DNA of 24,062 nucleotides from a virus: the IMG/VR virus record IMGVR_UViG_3300032246_001613, positions 1 through 24,062 of that record; one strand, given 5' to 3'. This document shows positions 1 to 5,939 of this stretch, piece after piece. Under the pieces are notes generated by a model that was given only the letters and a program-made list of their open reading frames with translations, was not told where the DNA came from and did not search any database. Both the position numbers and the translations under genes were made by a program. The stretch's first letter is position 1. Each line of letters begins with the position of its first letter.

Positions 1-578
1 ACTTTGCGTACTTCTGCGCGAATTGGTGCGGCCTCGTCGTTAAGTTGTATAACGAGCTTCTGGTTGGCTTCAATGTCTTTGGTAAGAGCAACTCGATCGC
101 GGGACTGACTTTTACGGATAGCGTTGGCTTTGTCTGCTCCTTTTTCGTCTTGGCTTCGTACCATGACTTGGTCCACTGCCTCATCCATCTGTTTAAGTTG
201 CTTACGGTTACTCTCAATATTTTCTTTCGCGGTTTTAATCTTTTCGTCATATATGGCTATCTTTGATTGTACATCTCCACTAACTAAATTTTGGTCATTG
301 TGTGCTTTGGAAAGGAATCCAAAGATGCCCATTGAAGTGATCAGCATTAACACTACCACTGCAATGATCATATAATACTTTATGAAACGTGGAGCACGTT
401 CCCAATTGGCCTTGAGCCAACTTGCGCATACTAGTTTGGCTACTTCTAAGGAGGCTCCCATTACAATAATAGGAATCACTGCCGCAGAAAATATTGCGGT
501 AAGACCTACTACAGAATAGTAGATCGCTACCGCAGATATTGTTAAACCAGTTAATAGGAGTAAGTATGCGAGTATCAT
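1..578 (-). CDS. Membrane-anchored coiled-coil protein, truncated at window edge
   Basis: This reading frame starts at the ATG whose complement is at 576-578 and runs off the left edge, so about 192 residues are visible and the C-terminus is missing. An AAGGA sequence lies 4 nt before the ATG. The first ~90 residues hold three hydrophobic segments (about 2-20, 22-45 and 68-90). From about residue 95 the protein becomes charged and rich in E, K, Q, D and R, with a heptad-like pattern typical of a coiled coil. It begins 7 nt after the stop of the upstream virion-like gene. The layout suggests a protein inserted in the inner membrane with a long soluble helical arm, or a virion protein. I do not recognise a named family and give no function. 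Confidence 0.75.
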   Translation of the reverse strand, partial: MILAYLLLLTGLTISAVAIYYSVVGLTAIFSAAVIPIIVMGASLEVAKLVCASWLKANWERAPRFIKYYMIIAVVVLMLITSMGIFGFLSKAHNDQNLVSGDVQSKIAIYDEKIKTAKENIESNRKQLKQMDEAVDQVMVRSQDEKGADKANAIRKSQSRDRVALTKDIEANQKLVIQLNDEAAPIRAEVRK

Positions 579-585
579 CCAGTCC

Positions 586-1167
586 TTAATCGAATAAAGT
601 TGATTCGTCGATTAATGTTACTGCTACTGTACCAAATGTTTGACCAGCAGTCATACCTGTTGTTGTCACATTAAGTTTGGCCTGTGTACCTTCTTGTAAT
701 GTAGGATCGTAAACACGAGTGGTTGCTGAAGTCACATCACGGATGCCTTTTGAAATTGCATCTTGTAGTGCAATCGCAGTAGTTGTGATTGCTGTTGAAC
801 CGTCAATAGCTGTTCCTGTAACTGGAATAAAAGCTGGACGCTCATAGTTCACAGTAAATGCTAAACTAGTTGCTTGTGCATCGCCGTTAGCTTCTGTTAG
901 CGTGATATCACGTATTTGGCAATCTGCAAGACCAGTTAAGCGGTTTGCTATGTTGCGAAAACGCATATTGCCTCTTGCACGGGCTTTAGCTTTGATCAAT
1001 GTTGTTGGCAAGTTAGCTGTGCTAAAACTATCCCACGAGTTTGGGGTTACACCACCGTTATCGTCGCCGTCTGCGGTTGGGTAATATGTAGTATTACTCA
1101 TTGTAATTACTACTCTGTACATCTCAGCTTGTAGCTGATCTACTGCATTTTGAAATCCTGATGGCAT
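586..1167 (-). CDS. Putative virion structural protein
   Basis: This 193-residue protein is rich in T, A, N and V, has few charged clusters, and looks beta-rich, as many phage structural proteins do. It has no signal peptide or membrane segment. The start is supported by an AGGAG sequence 8 nt upstream and by a GATAAATA late-promoter element at 1192-1199, so it is probably a late gene. The downstream membrane/coiled-coil gene follows after 7 nt and is likely co-transcribed. I do not recognise a specific family. The structural role is inferred from composition and promoter class only. Confidence 0.65.
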   Translation of the reverse strand: MPSGFQNAVDQLQAEMYRVVITMSNTTYYPTADGDDNGGVTPNSWDSFSTANLPTTLIKAKARARGNMRFRNIANRLTGLADCQIRDITLTEANGDAQATSLAFTVNYERPAFIPVTGTAIDGSTAITTTAIALQDAISKGIRDVTSATTRVYDPTLQEGTQAKLNVTTTGMTAGQTFGTVAVTLIDESTLFD

Positions 1168-1191
1168 TATTATGCTCCTATTAATATCATA

Positions 1192-1199
1192 TATTTATC
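1192..1199 (-). promoter_or_regulatory. T4-type late promoter element (GATAAATA)
   Basis: On the minus strand this reads GATAAATA, one base from the T4 late consensus TATAAATA. It lies 24 nt before the ATG of the virion-like gene, leaving room for its AGGAG ribosome binding site. Confidence 0.6.
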
Positions 1200-1250
1200 A
1201 GCAATTAGCCCTAATGTCATATTCTACACTAGGACCATGCTGAAAGCAAG

Positions 1251-1598
1251 TTATTTGAACACAATTAATGCCAAAAGTGCGGCCTGCACAAAGAACCCAA
1301 ATCCAATGGTTACAATGTTAAGCAAGTCCTTTTGAATAGTTGCTTTGATAAACAAACAAAACAATCCTGCCCAAACAAACAATACCAAATCTACAGGAGG
1401 CATCTTTTCAGTTAATCCTGTAAGGACTGCAATCATAGTTGGGATTGTGGCTAGATGCATTAGGATAACTGCTACCCAACCTATTGTTTCTGCACTTACA
1501 TGCGGCGCATGTTCTTTAATCGATTTAACCCACAAATCTAAATTAAGAAGATCACTAACGGTATGTTTAATTCGTTCTGTTATAATTGTTAAAGTCAT
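1251..1598 (-). CDS. Three-TM membrane protein, putative holin
   Basis: This 115-residue protein has an amphipathic N-terminal part (about 1-35) followed by three hydrophobic segments near residues 38-60, 70-86 and 92-113. It starts 8 nt after the stop of the endolysin gene with a good AGGAG ribosome binding site. Small multi-TM proteins next to an endolysin are typically holins, which form the lesion that triggers lysis. The holin call rests on size, topology and neighbourhood, not on a recognised family. It could instead be another small membrane protein such as an antiholin. Confidence 0.6.
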   Translation of the reverse strand: MTLTIITERIKHTVSDLLNLDLWVKSIKEHAPHVSAETIGWVAVILMHLATIPTMIAVLTGLTEKMPPVDLVLFVWAGLFCLFIKATIQKDLLNIVTIGFGFFVQAALLALIVFK

Positions 1599-1606
1599 GT
1601 TGTCTC

Positions 1607-2137
1607 CTAATTATAAAAAATATGACGGCCGATTTTGGCCACAGGTTGTTTGCCCCATTTAGGGTTGATGTAATCTCCATGGAAGTAAAGCGCATTTTTA
1701 ATTGAAGGCAACCTGAATCCTTCTAACAACACTTTTTTGGCTACTTCCATACTTTCTGTATACACTGGACCATTCATAGGCTTTTTAGCACTAGGGCCTT
1801 CGCAGTACCAGCTGAACTGGCAAAGCACTTTTTCGTATACTATATTTTTTTGATATACCACACCACAGATGTCACTTGGGAATTGTCCGCTTTCTGCTCT
1901 GTTGATTGTTACTTGGGCTACTGCTACTTTGCCTTCAAAAGGCTCGTAACCTGCTTCGTGATATATGTTGCGAGCTAGACAGTCTAACTGTTTTTGTCTG
2001 ATGTCTGCTGTAATTGTACTCACGTTTTCGCGAGCATGTTTTAGGGTGTCCAGTTTATAATTTACTGCCTTAACCCCTGCTAGTCCTACTAGCATCATTG
2101 CTAAAATAAAGACTACTGTTTTGATAATGCGTATCAT
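1607..2137 (-). CDS. SleB-type cell wall hydrolase (endolysin) with N-terminal membrane anchor
   Basis: This 176-residue protein matches the SleB/CwlJ cell wall hydrolase family (Hydrolase_2). The hallmark block starts near residue 53, with C-L-A-R-N-I-Y-H-E-A containing the catalytic-type Glu, then EGKVAVAQVTINR, then a SDICGVVYQ block. It is expected to cleave the glycan part of peptidoglycan. Residues 4-24 form one hydrophobic segment with basic residues before it and no clear cleavage site. This fits a signal-anchor (SAR) endolysin exported by the host Sec system and held at the membrane until release. A clear AAGGAG ribosome binding site precedes the ATG and overlaps the stop codon of the upstream 49-aa ORF. 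The putative holin follows directly. Confidence 0.88.
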   Translation of the reverse strand: MIRIIKTVVFILAMMLVGLAGVKAVNYKLDTLKHARENVSTITADIRQKQLDCLARNIYHEAGYEPFEGKVAVAQVTINRAESGQFPSDICGVVYQKNIVYEKVLCQFSWYCEGPSAKKPMNGPVYTESMEVAKKVLLEGFRLPSIKNALYFHGDYINPKWGKQPVAKIGRHIFYN

Positions 2138-2150
2138 TGTAATTTCTCCT

Positions 2151-2300
2151 TTACGCTGGATCAGGAATCGCTAGTTCCGTCATTTTAAAATATGGCTCTG
2201 ATACATCTCCTTGTGCGTTAAAAGCCTTACTGCTTATTTGTACTCCAAACCTTTTGAGGTACAATATATAGTTATGCCAGGACGAACAGTATAAAAACAT
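2151..2300 (-). CDS. Small ORF (49 aa) ahead of the endolysin
   Basis: An ATG-started frame of 49 codons fills the gap between the basic protein and the endolysin. Its TAA stop is the start of the TAAAGGAG sequence that serves as the endolysin ribosome binding site, so translation of the two would be coupled. The peptide has an aromatic, partly hydrophobic first half and a polar second half ending in IPDPA. No strong ribosome binding site precedes it, though it starts only 12 nt after the upstream stop. It could be a real lysis-regulating peptide or simply an open stretch. I recognise no family. Confidence 0.45.
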   Translation of the reverse strand: MFLYCSSWHNYILYLKRFGVQISSKAFNAQGDVSEPYFKMTELAIPDPA

Positions 2301-2311
2301 AAGTTTAACCG

Positions 2312-2695
2312 TTATCTGCGCATTTTACTAATATCAACTGCTTGTTCATCACTAAAAACAGGTACAGCATTGCTTTTATGCATGGTCGCAATGCCTTTTA
2401 CCATAGTTCCTGTGTAGATTTTTGGTGGTGGAAGTGTTGCTACACCACCGCCGGAATCTCTGCTAGGAATTCTAGGAGCATCTGCTCCGCGATACATAGG
2501 CTTAGGAGAACTATAAACTTCACTTGTAAGTGCTCGTTTACGTTTTTTATCTTCTGCTTCGATAGCCCAACGCTTTTGTAGCTCTTTCCAACTTTCGTCC
2601 AATTCTCTAGCCTTTCTTGCATGTTCTGCTGATGCGAATTTCTTTTTACCTTTTTTCTTGCCTGTGGTACTGAGCCACGGACCTTCCAAATGCAT
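2312..2695 (-). CDS. Basic conserved phage protein of unknown function
   Basis: A 127-residue protein starting M-H-L-E-G-P-W-L-S-T-T-G-K-K-K-G-K-K-K. An earlier TTG in frame at 2713 would give six more residues, but that codon sits inside the likely ribosome binding site TTGGAG, so I prefer the ATG at 2695. The N-terminal half is very basic and helical, the middle is proline-rich, and the end reads V-P-V-F-S-D-E-Q-A-V-D-I. From memory this type recurs in marine phages and some bacteria without a known role. It is the first gene of the lysis cassette and lies just behind a near-consensus sigma70 promoter. Confidence 0.75.
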   Translation of the reverse strand: MHLEGPWLSTTGKKKGKKKFASAEHARKARELDESWKELQKRWAIEAEDKKRKRALTSEVYSSPKPMYRGADAPRIPSRDSGGGVATLPPPKIYTGTMVKGIATMHKSNAVPVFSDEQAVDISKMRR

Positions 2696-2726
2696 ACTCA
2701 AAATAATCTCCAAAAGTTATAACATT

Positions 2727-2762
2727 AACTAGTATTATACAGTTATCTGTACTTAAAGTCAA
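2727..2762 (-). promoter_or_regulatory. Near-consensus sigma70 promoter for the lysis cassette
   Basis: On the minus strand TTGACT (2757-2762) is followed after exactly 17 nt by TATAAT (2734-2739). The predicted start is near 2727, about 32 nt before the ATG of the basic protein. The motif AAGTTATAA at 2714-2722 lies just downstream of the start and recurs in the nrdA promoter region. This is a host-type promoter, unlike the late elements seen elsewhere in the window. Confidence 0.8.
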
Positions 2763-2773
2763 GTATTTTTGGT

Positions 2774-3100
2774 TTAAACTCGAAACGATTCACCGCATCC
2801 ACAGCGATCGCGTTCATTTGGATTGACAAAATCAAATCCTTCGTTGAGTCCATTGCGAACCCAATCTATAGTTAGCCCGTCTAGGTAAGCCAAACTTTTT
2901 GCATCAACTAATACTATAAAATTTGGTTGGCCAAAATTAGTAACGCCTACTTCAGCTTCATACTTATCCACATATTCTATGGTGTATGCTAGTCCACTAC
3001 AGCCTGTAGTCCTTACACCTAACCGAATACCTACACCGTGGCCTCGCCGTTCTAGATTTTGTTTAATTTTTTTAGTGGCTGTTTCGGTTAAAGTAATCAT
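2774..3100 (-). CDS. iscA: A-type iron-sulfur carrier protein (IscA/HesB family)
   Basis: This 108-residue protein has the full length and the three ligand cysteines of A-type carriers: C34 in T-T-G-C-S-G, and C100 and C102 in the C-terminal C-G-C-G-E-S-F. These proteins receive Fe-S clusters (or iron) and pass them to apo-proteins in the cytoplasm. The ATG overlaps the stop of the 2OG oxygenase gene by 4 nt (ATGA), so the two are translationally coupled. It is the last gene of the iscU - oxygenase - iscA set. HesB/IscA-like genes are known from marine T4-like phages. Which of IscA, SufA or ErpA it resembles most cannot be settled here. Confidence 0.93.
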   Translation of the reverse strand: MITLTETATKKIKQNLERRGHGVGIRLGVRTTGCSGLAYTIEYVDKYEAEVGVTNFGQPNFIVLVDAKSLAYLDGLTIDWVRNGLNEGFDFVNPNERDRCGCGESFRV

Positions 3101-3717
3101 AAAATTATCAATTCTTCAGGGCCGCCTTTGCCTAAAGTACCCTTGACAAAATAGTTAAAAGCCAAACAATATCGTGTGCTGTCAGATCGATTAGTTTCTG
3201 CTCTGTGAAACAAATTACTAGGAAATATCAGTATTTGTCCTTCTTCTGGAGTAACTCTGAAAGTTTTAGAGTTGAATGAATTGTATTCCTTGACACCAAT
3301 ATCAAGCATACCTAATTGCAAGTTATCGTTGGATTTTTGAAAAACCAAATCCCCAGAGTTAGGAGTTACTTCAATATACAATACTCCGCTGATCAGAGAA
3401 TTGATATGAAAGTGTGCAAAATTATAGTCACCCGGAGGATGTTCCATTATCCAGGAGTTTTTTAAAACTAAATCCACTCCATCAGCAGGACTGTAAATTT
3501 TATGCCCAAAGTCTTGAACATGCTTGTCTACTGTTTTTCTTAGATCTTCCAAACCAGGTTCGTTTAGAATATATTTGTTGACAGATATGTTAGCACTGCC
3601 GCCGTCTATTCTTTCAAATTGAATTTGTTTGACTATGTCTTTGACTGTGTTGGTGATAACAATTTCACTAGAATATAACGGTATTGGAAACAAAGATGCT
3701 AATTTTGTTTTATCCAT
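3097..3717 (-). CDS. Putative 2-oxoglutarate/Fe(II) oxygenase
   Basis: This 206-residue protein fits the phage 2OG-Fe(II) oxygenase family 5 pattern. A histidine pair H102-x-H104 comes before the S-G-V-L-Y-I strand. G-D-L-V-F follows, then E-G-Q-I-L-I-F-P-S with a distal H171 and R182, which would bind 2-oxoglutarate. Such enzymes hydroxylate or oxidise proteins, sugars or small molecules using Fe(II) and O2. The substrate is unknown. The gene overlaps iscU upstream by 8 nt and iscA downstream by 4 nt, so it is embedded in the iron-sulfur operon. That placement suggests a link to iron supply or sensing, or to modification of an operon partner, but this is inference. Confidence 0.8.
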   Translation of the reverse strand: MDKTKLASLFPIPLYSSEIVITNTVKDIVKQIQFERIDGGSANISVNKYILNEPGLEDLRKTVDKHVQDFGHKIYSPADGVDLVLKNSWIMEHPPGDYNFAHFHINSLISGVLYIEVTPNSGDLVFQKSNDNLQLGMLDIGVKEYNSFNSKTFRVTPEEGQILIFPSNLFHRAETNRSDSTRYCLAFNYFVKGTLGKGGPEELIIL

Positions 3718-4090
3718 GCCTATCCTTGTAATCTTTTACAGCGGCCTTTATGGCATCTTCTGCTAGAATTGAACAATGTATCTTAACTGGAGGTAGTGCT
3801 AGTTCTTGGGCAATTTCGGAGTTTTTAAGATTGAGAGCATCATTAATGTGCATACCCTTAACCCACTCTGTAACCAACGAGCTACTGGCGATTGCTGAAC
3901 CACATCCATATGTCTTGAAACGAGCATCTCTAATAATACCATCTTCGTCTACCTTTATTTGTAGTTTCATAACGTCACCACAAGCAGGAGCACCGACCAT
4001 ACCTGTACCAACTGTTGGATCGTTTTTTTCGAACGATCCAACATTGCGGGGATTTTCGTAGTGGTCGATTACTTTATCGCTGTATGCCAT
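3710..4090 (-). CDS. iscU: Iron-sulfur cluster scaffold protein IscU
   Basis: A complete 126-residue IscU. All key residues are present: C37 and D39 in G-A-P-A-C-G-D, C63 in Y-G-C-G-S-A, and H105-C106 in K-I-H-C-S. IscU builds [2Fe-2S] clusters with the cysteine desulfurase IscS, which is not in this window and would have to come from the host. The stretch L-P-P-V-K at 99-103 is the known recognition motif for the Hsp70 HscA, so the protein looks able to use the host transfer chaperones. It is the first gene of iscU - oxygenase - iscA. There is no ribosome binding site; a late-type CATAAATA ends only 4 nt before the ATG. Confidence 0.95.
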   Translation of the reverse strand: MAYSDKVIDHYENPRNVGSFEKNDPTVGTGMVGAPACGDVMKLQIKVDEDGIIRDARFKTYGCGSAIASSSLVTEWVKGMHINDALNLKNSEIAQELALPPVKIHCSILAEDAIKAAVKDYKDRHG

Positions 4091-4094
4091 ACAG

Positions 4095-4102
4095 TATTTA
4101 TG
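4095..4102 (-). promoter_or_regulatory. T4-type late promoter element of iscU
   Basis: On the minus strand this reads CATAAATA and is followed by CTGT and then the ATG of iscU. With the T4 geometry, transcription would start at or within a base or two of the ATG, giving a leaderless iscU mRNA. The element fits in the 15-nt gap after the H1-like gene. Confidence 0.6.
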
Positions 4103-4105
4103 ATG

Positions 4106-4300
4106 TTATTTTACTTCTTTTCGTGCGTTTTTAACTGCCGTGACATCGTTACGTGCTTCTTTGCACAACTTAGCCAATTCTTGTAAGTGTTTGCGAACAC
4201 GAGTACCCGCGGCTCCTACTTCTTTGTCGTAGAACTTTTCGAAATCTGATTCCATTGCTTCTACTATTGCTGTGAATTCTGAATATTTGTTTGTAGCCAT
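4106..4300 (-). CDS. Histone H1/Hc1-like DNA-binding protein
   Basis: This 64-residue helical protein is strongly like the bacterial and chlamydial H1-like (Hc1) family. It has an N-terminal acidic-helical part, then G-A-A-G-T-R-V-R-K-H-L-Q-E-L-A-K-L-C-K-E-A-R, then a lysine-rich tail. Hc1-type proteins bind and compact DNA. In a phage it could cover phage or host DNA or dampen host transcription. The start has an AAAGGAG ribosome binding site. A sigma70 promoter with ideal spacing lies just upstream and a perfect palindrome sits at its +1, so early and controlled expression by host polymerase is likely. The role in infection is inferred. Confidence 0.78.
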   Translation of the reverse strand: MATNKYSEFTAIVEAMESDFEKFYDKEVGAAGTRVRKHLQELAKLCKEARNDVTAVKNARKEVK

Positions 4301-4318
4301 TTAATTTCTCCTTTAGGC

Positions 4319-4333
4319 AAGTACTGAGTACTT
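4319..4333. promoter_or_regulatory. Palindromic operator candidate at +1 of the H1-like gene
   Basis: AAGTACTGAGTACTT is a perfect palindrome with 7-bp arms around one base. It begins at the predicted transcription start and ends a few bases before the AAAGGAG ribosome binding site, a classic position for a repressor site. The binding protein is unknown. Confidence 0.5.
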
Positions 4334-4368
4334 ATACCTAGTGTACAGGGGTTAAAAATAAAGGTCAA
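4333..4368 (-). promoter_or_regulatory. Sigma70 promoter of the H1-like gene
   Basis: On the minus strand TTGACC (4363-4368) is followed after 17 nt by TACACT (4340-4345), five of six and four of six matches to consensus with ideal spacing. The predicted start is near 4333, about 33 nt before the ATG. Confidence 0.7.
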
Positions 4369-4379
4369 GCGGTTTTGAA

Positions 4380-4640
4380 TTAATTTGGGCCGGGACCAAC
4401 AAATACATTTGGGCTTCCGCCCTGTACCGCTTGTCCAGAAGATGAAATATCAGAAAATCTACCAACTTGTTTGGTGGCTTTGCCGGCAAACACTGTAGTG
4501 GATCCTGACACAATGGCTACACCCTTGGCGGTTGTCGAAGAAACAACAGCGATGGGCTGATCATTAACAAACACAGTATTTTCTCCGGATACTATTGCTG
4601 ATCCGCCAATGGTATCCAAATTCATACGAGCGGCTTTCAT
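4380..4640 (-). CDS. PAAR-type spike tip protein
   Basis: This 86-residue, glycine- and valine-rich protein has the repeating beta pattern of PAAR proteins. Near the start it reads A-A-R-M-N-L-D-T-I-G-G-S-A-I-V-S-G-E-N-T-V-F-V-N, and matching G-S-x-x-V-F-G/A/V units recur near residues 46-54 and 74-82. PAAR proteins cap the baseplate spike (like T4 gp5.4) and pierce the outer membrane. The ATG overlaps the stop of the upstream gene as TAATG, so the pair is co-translated and probably acts together at the tail tip. I see no toxin extension. Confidence 0.78.
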   Translation of the reverse strand: MKAARMNLDTIGGSAIVSGENTVFVNDQPIAVVSSTTAKGVAIVSGSTTVFAGKATKQVGRFSDISSSGQAVQGGSPNVFVGPGPN

Positions 4641-5371
4641 TACTTAACTCGAACTTCGTTCACTGTTTGCAGGCCTTCTGCTTTAGCGGCGTCTGCTGTT
4701 TCTTTTGGAAAGAACGAAGCTACCTTTGCTTTGGCATCGATATATGCACCTTTCAGTGCTCCGCCCACTTTAGTTTGTAGAAACCAAGTTGTTGCTGTTT
4801 TGAGTGCGGCTGTGCCTGTTTCGGTAATTGTATTAAGTACATAATCAGTGGCCGCGATTTGCCCATTGAAACTTCCAATATCTACTATGTTTTGTTTTAA
4901 CGTTACATCAAACTGTGCAGGAGTTACTTCTATTGGTTTTTTGCCGCCTTCTTCTCTAGCCGCGTTTGTTGCTAATTGTTGGAAGCTATTATTTTTTTGC
5001 TGATCAAGATATGCCAACTGTTGTGTAATAAGTTGACGACCCATCGTGCCTTGAATGGCGGCCGCACCGGTGACTAGTGATTGTATTGCTTCAGTAAGCT
5101 GTTGTATACTGGAATTGATCGTACCAGTTTTACTATCGATATTTTTCAAATATGTAGAGATATTTCCTTGACTAACAGCCATAGAACACATAGCCGCTAT
5201 TGGCGAATTAGGAACATTGGCTCCTATTGAACTCCAATTAGCATAAAGATAGGCTTTGTTTTCGGCACGTTCAGCACTCCAAAGGGTAGTAAATGCTGTG
5301 ATAGCTAACGGCGTATCGTCTGCAATTACAAACGTGCCTGGACCGCCTGTGAAACTTGCTGTTGTTGTCAT
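4640..5371 (-). CDS. Putative virion (tail/baseplate) protein
   Basis: This 243-residue protein has no membrane segment. It is rich in A, T, Q and S and mostly helical, with a stretch near residues 75-145 that could form a coiled coil. It is translationally coupled (TAATG) to the PAAR spike tip gene and has its own late-type element CATAAATA at 5392-5399 plus an AGGAG ribosome binding site. The pairing with PAAR suggests a tail-tip component or a cargo/adaptor carried at the spike. I recognise no family, so the role is inference from context. Confidence 0.62.
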   Translation of the reverse strand: MTTTASFTGGPGTFVIADDTPLAITAFTTLWSAERAENKAYLYANWSSIGANVPNSPIAAMCSMAVSQGNISTYLKNIDSKTGTINSSIQQLTEAIQSLVTGAAAIQGTMGRQLITQQLAYLDQQKNNSFQQLATNAAREEGGKKPIEVTPAQFDVTLKQNIVDIGSFNGQIAATDYVLNTITETGTAALKTATTWFLQTKVGGALKGAYIDAKAKVASFFPKETADAAKAEGLQTVNEVRVK

Positions 5372-5391
5372 TTAATAACTCCTAATAGCAC

Positions 5392-5399
5392 TATTTATG
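5392..5399 (-). promoter_or_regulatory. T4-type late promoter element (CATAAATA)
   Basis: It reads CATAAATA on the minus strand, 20 nt before the ATG of the PAAR-linked gene. It overlaps the stop codon of the preceding gene, so the late unit starts at the end of the nrd operon. Confidence 0.6.
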
Positions 5400-5685
5400 C
5401 TAGTTTTATACCTGTCGTGTTTTGAATATATGTATCCGATGCATCTTTGCCGCATGGAGCAAGTACCATAATAGTAGCACGAGAAATCTGTATGTTTGCA
5501 TCGGGTTCTGTAGTGAACAAGAAGGGAACGAGGGCAATGCCCTTTTGTCCTGCGGTTAGTACCAAGGGCTTGCTTACTGTAATGGCCATTGGATTTTCTT
5601 CAACTAGTTTAGCGACAATTTCCTCGCCCGCAGTTGTTTTTATTGTTACTACTTCGCCTACTGTAATACCTTTGTTGATTAGCAT
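5395..5685 (-). CDS. Small beta-rich protein at the end of the nrd operon
   Basis: This 96-residue protein starts 2 nt after the glutaredoxin stop, with an AAGGA ribosome binding site inside the glutaredoxin gene. Residues 8-45 alternate like a small beta barrel (V-G-E-V-V-T-I-K-T-T-A-G-E-E-I-V-A-K-L), which resembles the Sm/Hfq-like fold strand 1-2 pattern. That comparison is weak. Its position suggests co-expression with the reductase, but I cannot assign a function. Confidence 0.65.
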   Translation of the reverse strand: MLINKGITVGEVVTIKTTAGEEIVAKLVEENPMAITVSKPLVLTAGQKGIALVPFLFTTEPDANIQISRATIMVLAPCGKDASDTYIQNTTGIKLA

Positions 5686-5687
5686 GT

Positions 5688-5930
5688 TTATCCTTTGAGT
5701 GTGTTAAAAAATTCTTCGTCTTTGCCTGCTAGGCCTTGATAGCCGCCTGGTAGGAGAACGCCGTCCTTAAAAATCTGTGGTACTGAACGCAAACCCTGAT
5801 CCATTAGGAACTCTCGTGCATCCGGTTCATCTTCCATCATAATTGTTCTAAACGGAATACCTTTACTTTCTAGTAATGCTTTTGCTCTGTCACAAAACGG
5901 ACAGTTTTGTTTTGAATATACTGTAATCAT
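5688..5930 (-). CDS. Glutaredoxin
   Basis: An 80-residue glutaredoxin with the redox motif C-P-F-C at 10-13, the conserved cis-proline segment S-V-P-Q-I-F, and the late glycine pair G-G used for glutathione or partner binding. It would reduce the C-terminal cysteine pair of the phage NrdA, which ends C-E-S-C-K-L, and so recycle the reductase. It starts 9 nt after nrdB with a GAGAG ribosome binding site. The single-domain size fits phage glutaredoxins of nrd operons. Confidence 0.93.
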   Translation of the reverse strand: MITVYSKQNCPFCDRAKALLESKGIPFRTIMMEDEPDAREFLMDQGLRSVPQIFKDGVLLPGGYQGLAGKDEEFFNTLKG

Positions 5931-5939
5931 ACTTCTCTC

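Noticed and set aside
45-375. Two plus-strand open frames at the left edge
   Set aside because: They are antisense to a better minus-strand frame that runs off the edge, has a ribosome binding site, three membrane segments and a coiled coil.
2696-2713. TTG start six residues upstream for the basic protein
   Set aside because: That codon is part of the TTGGAG ribosome binding site for the ATG at 2695.
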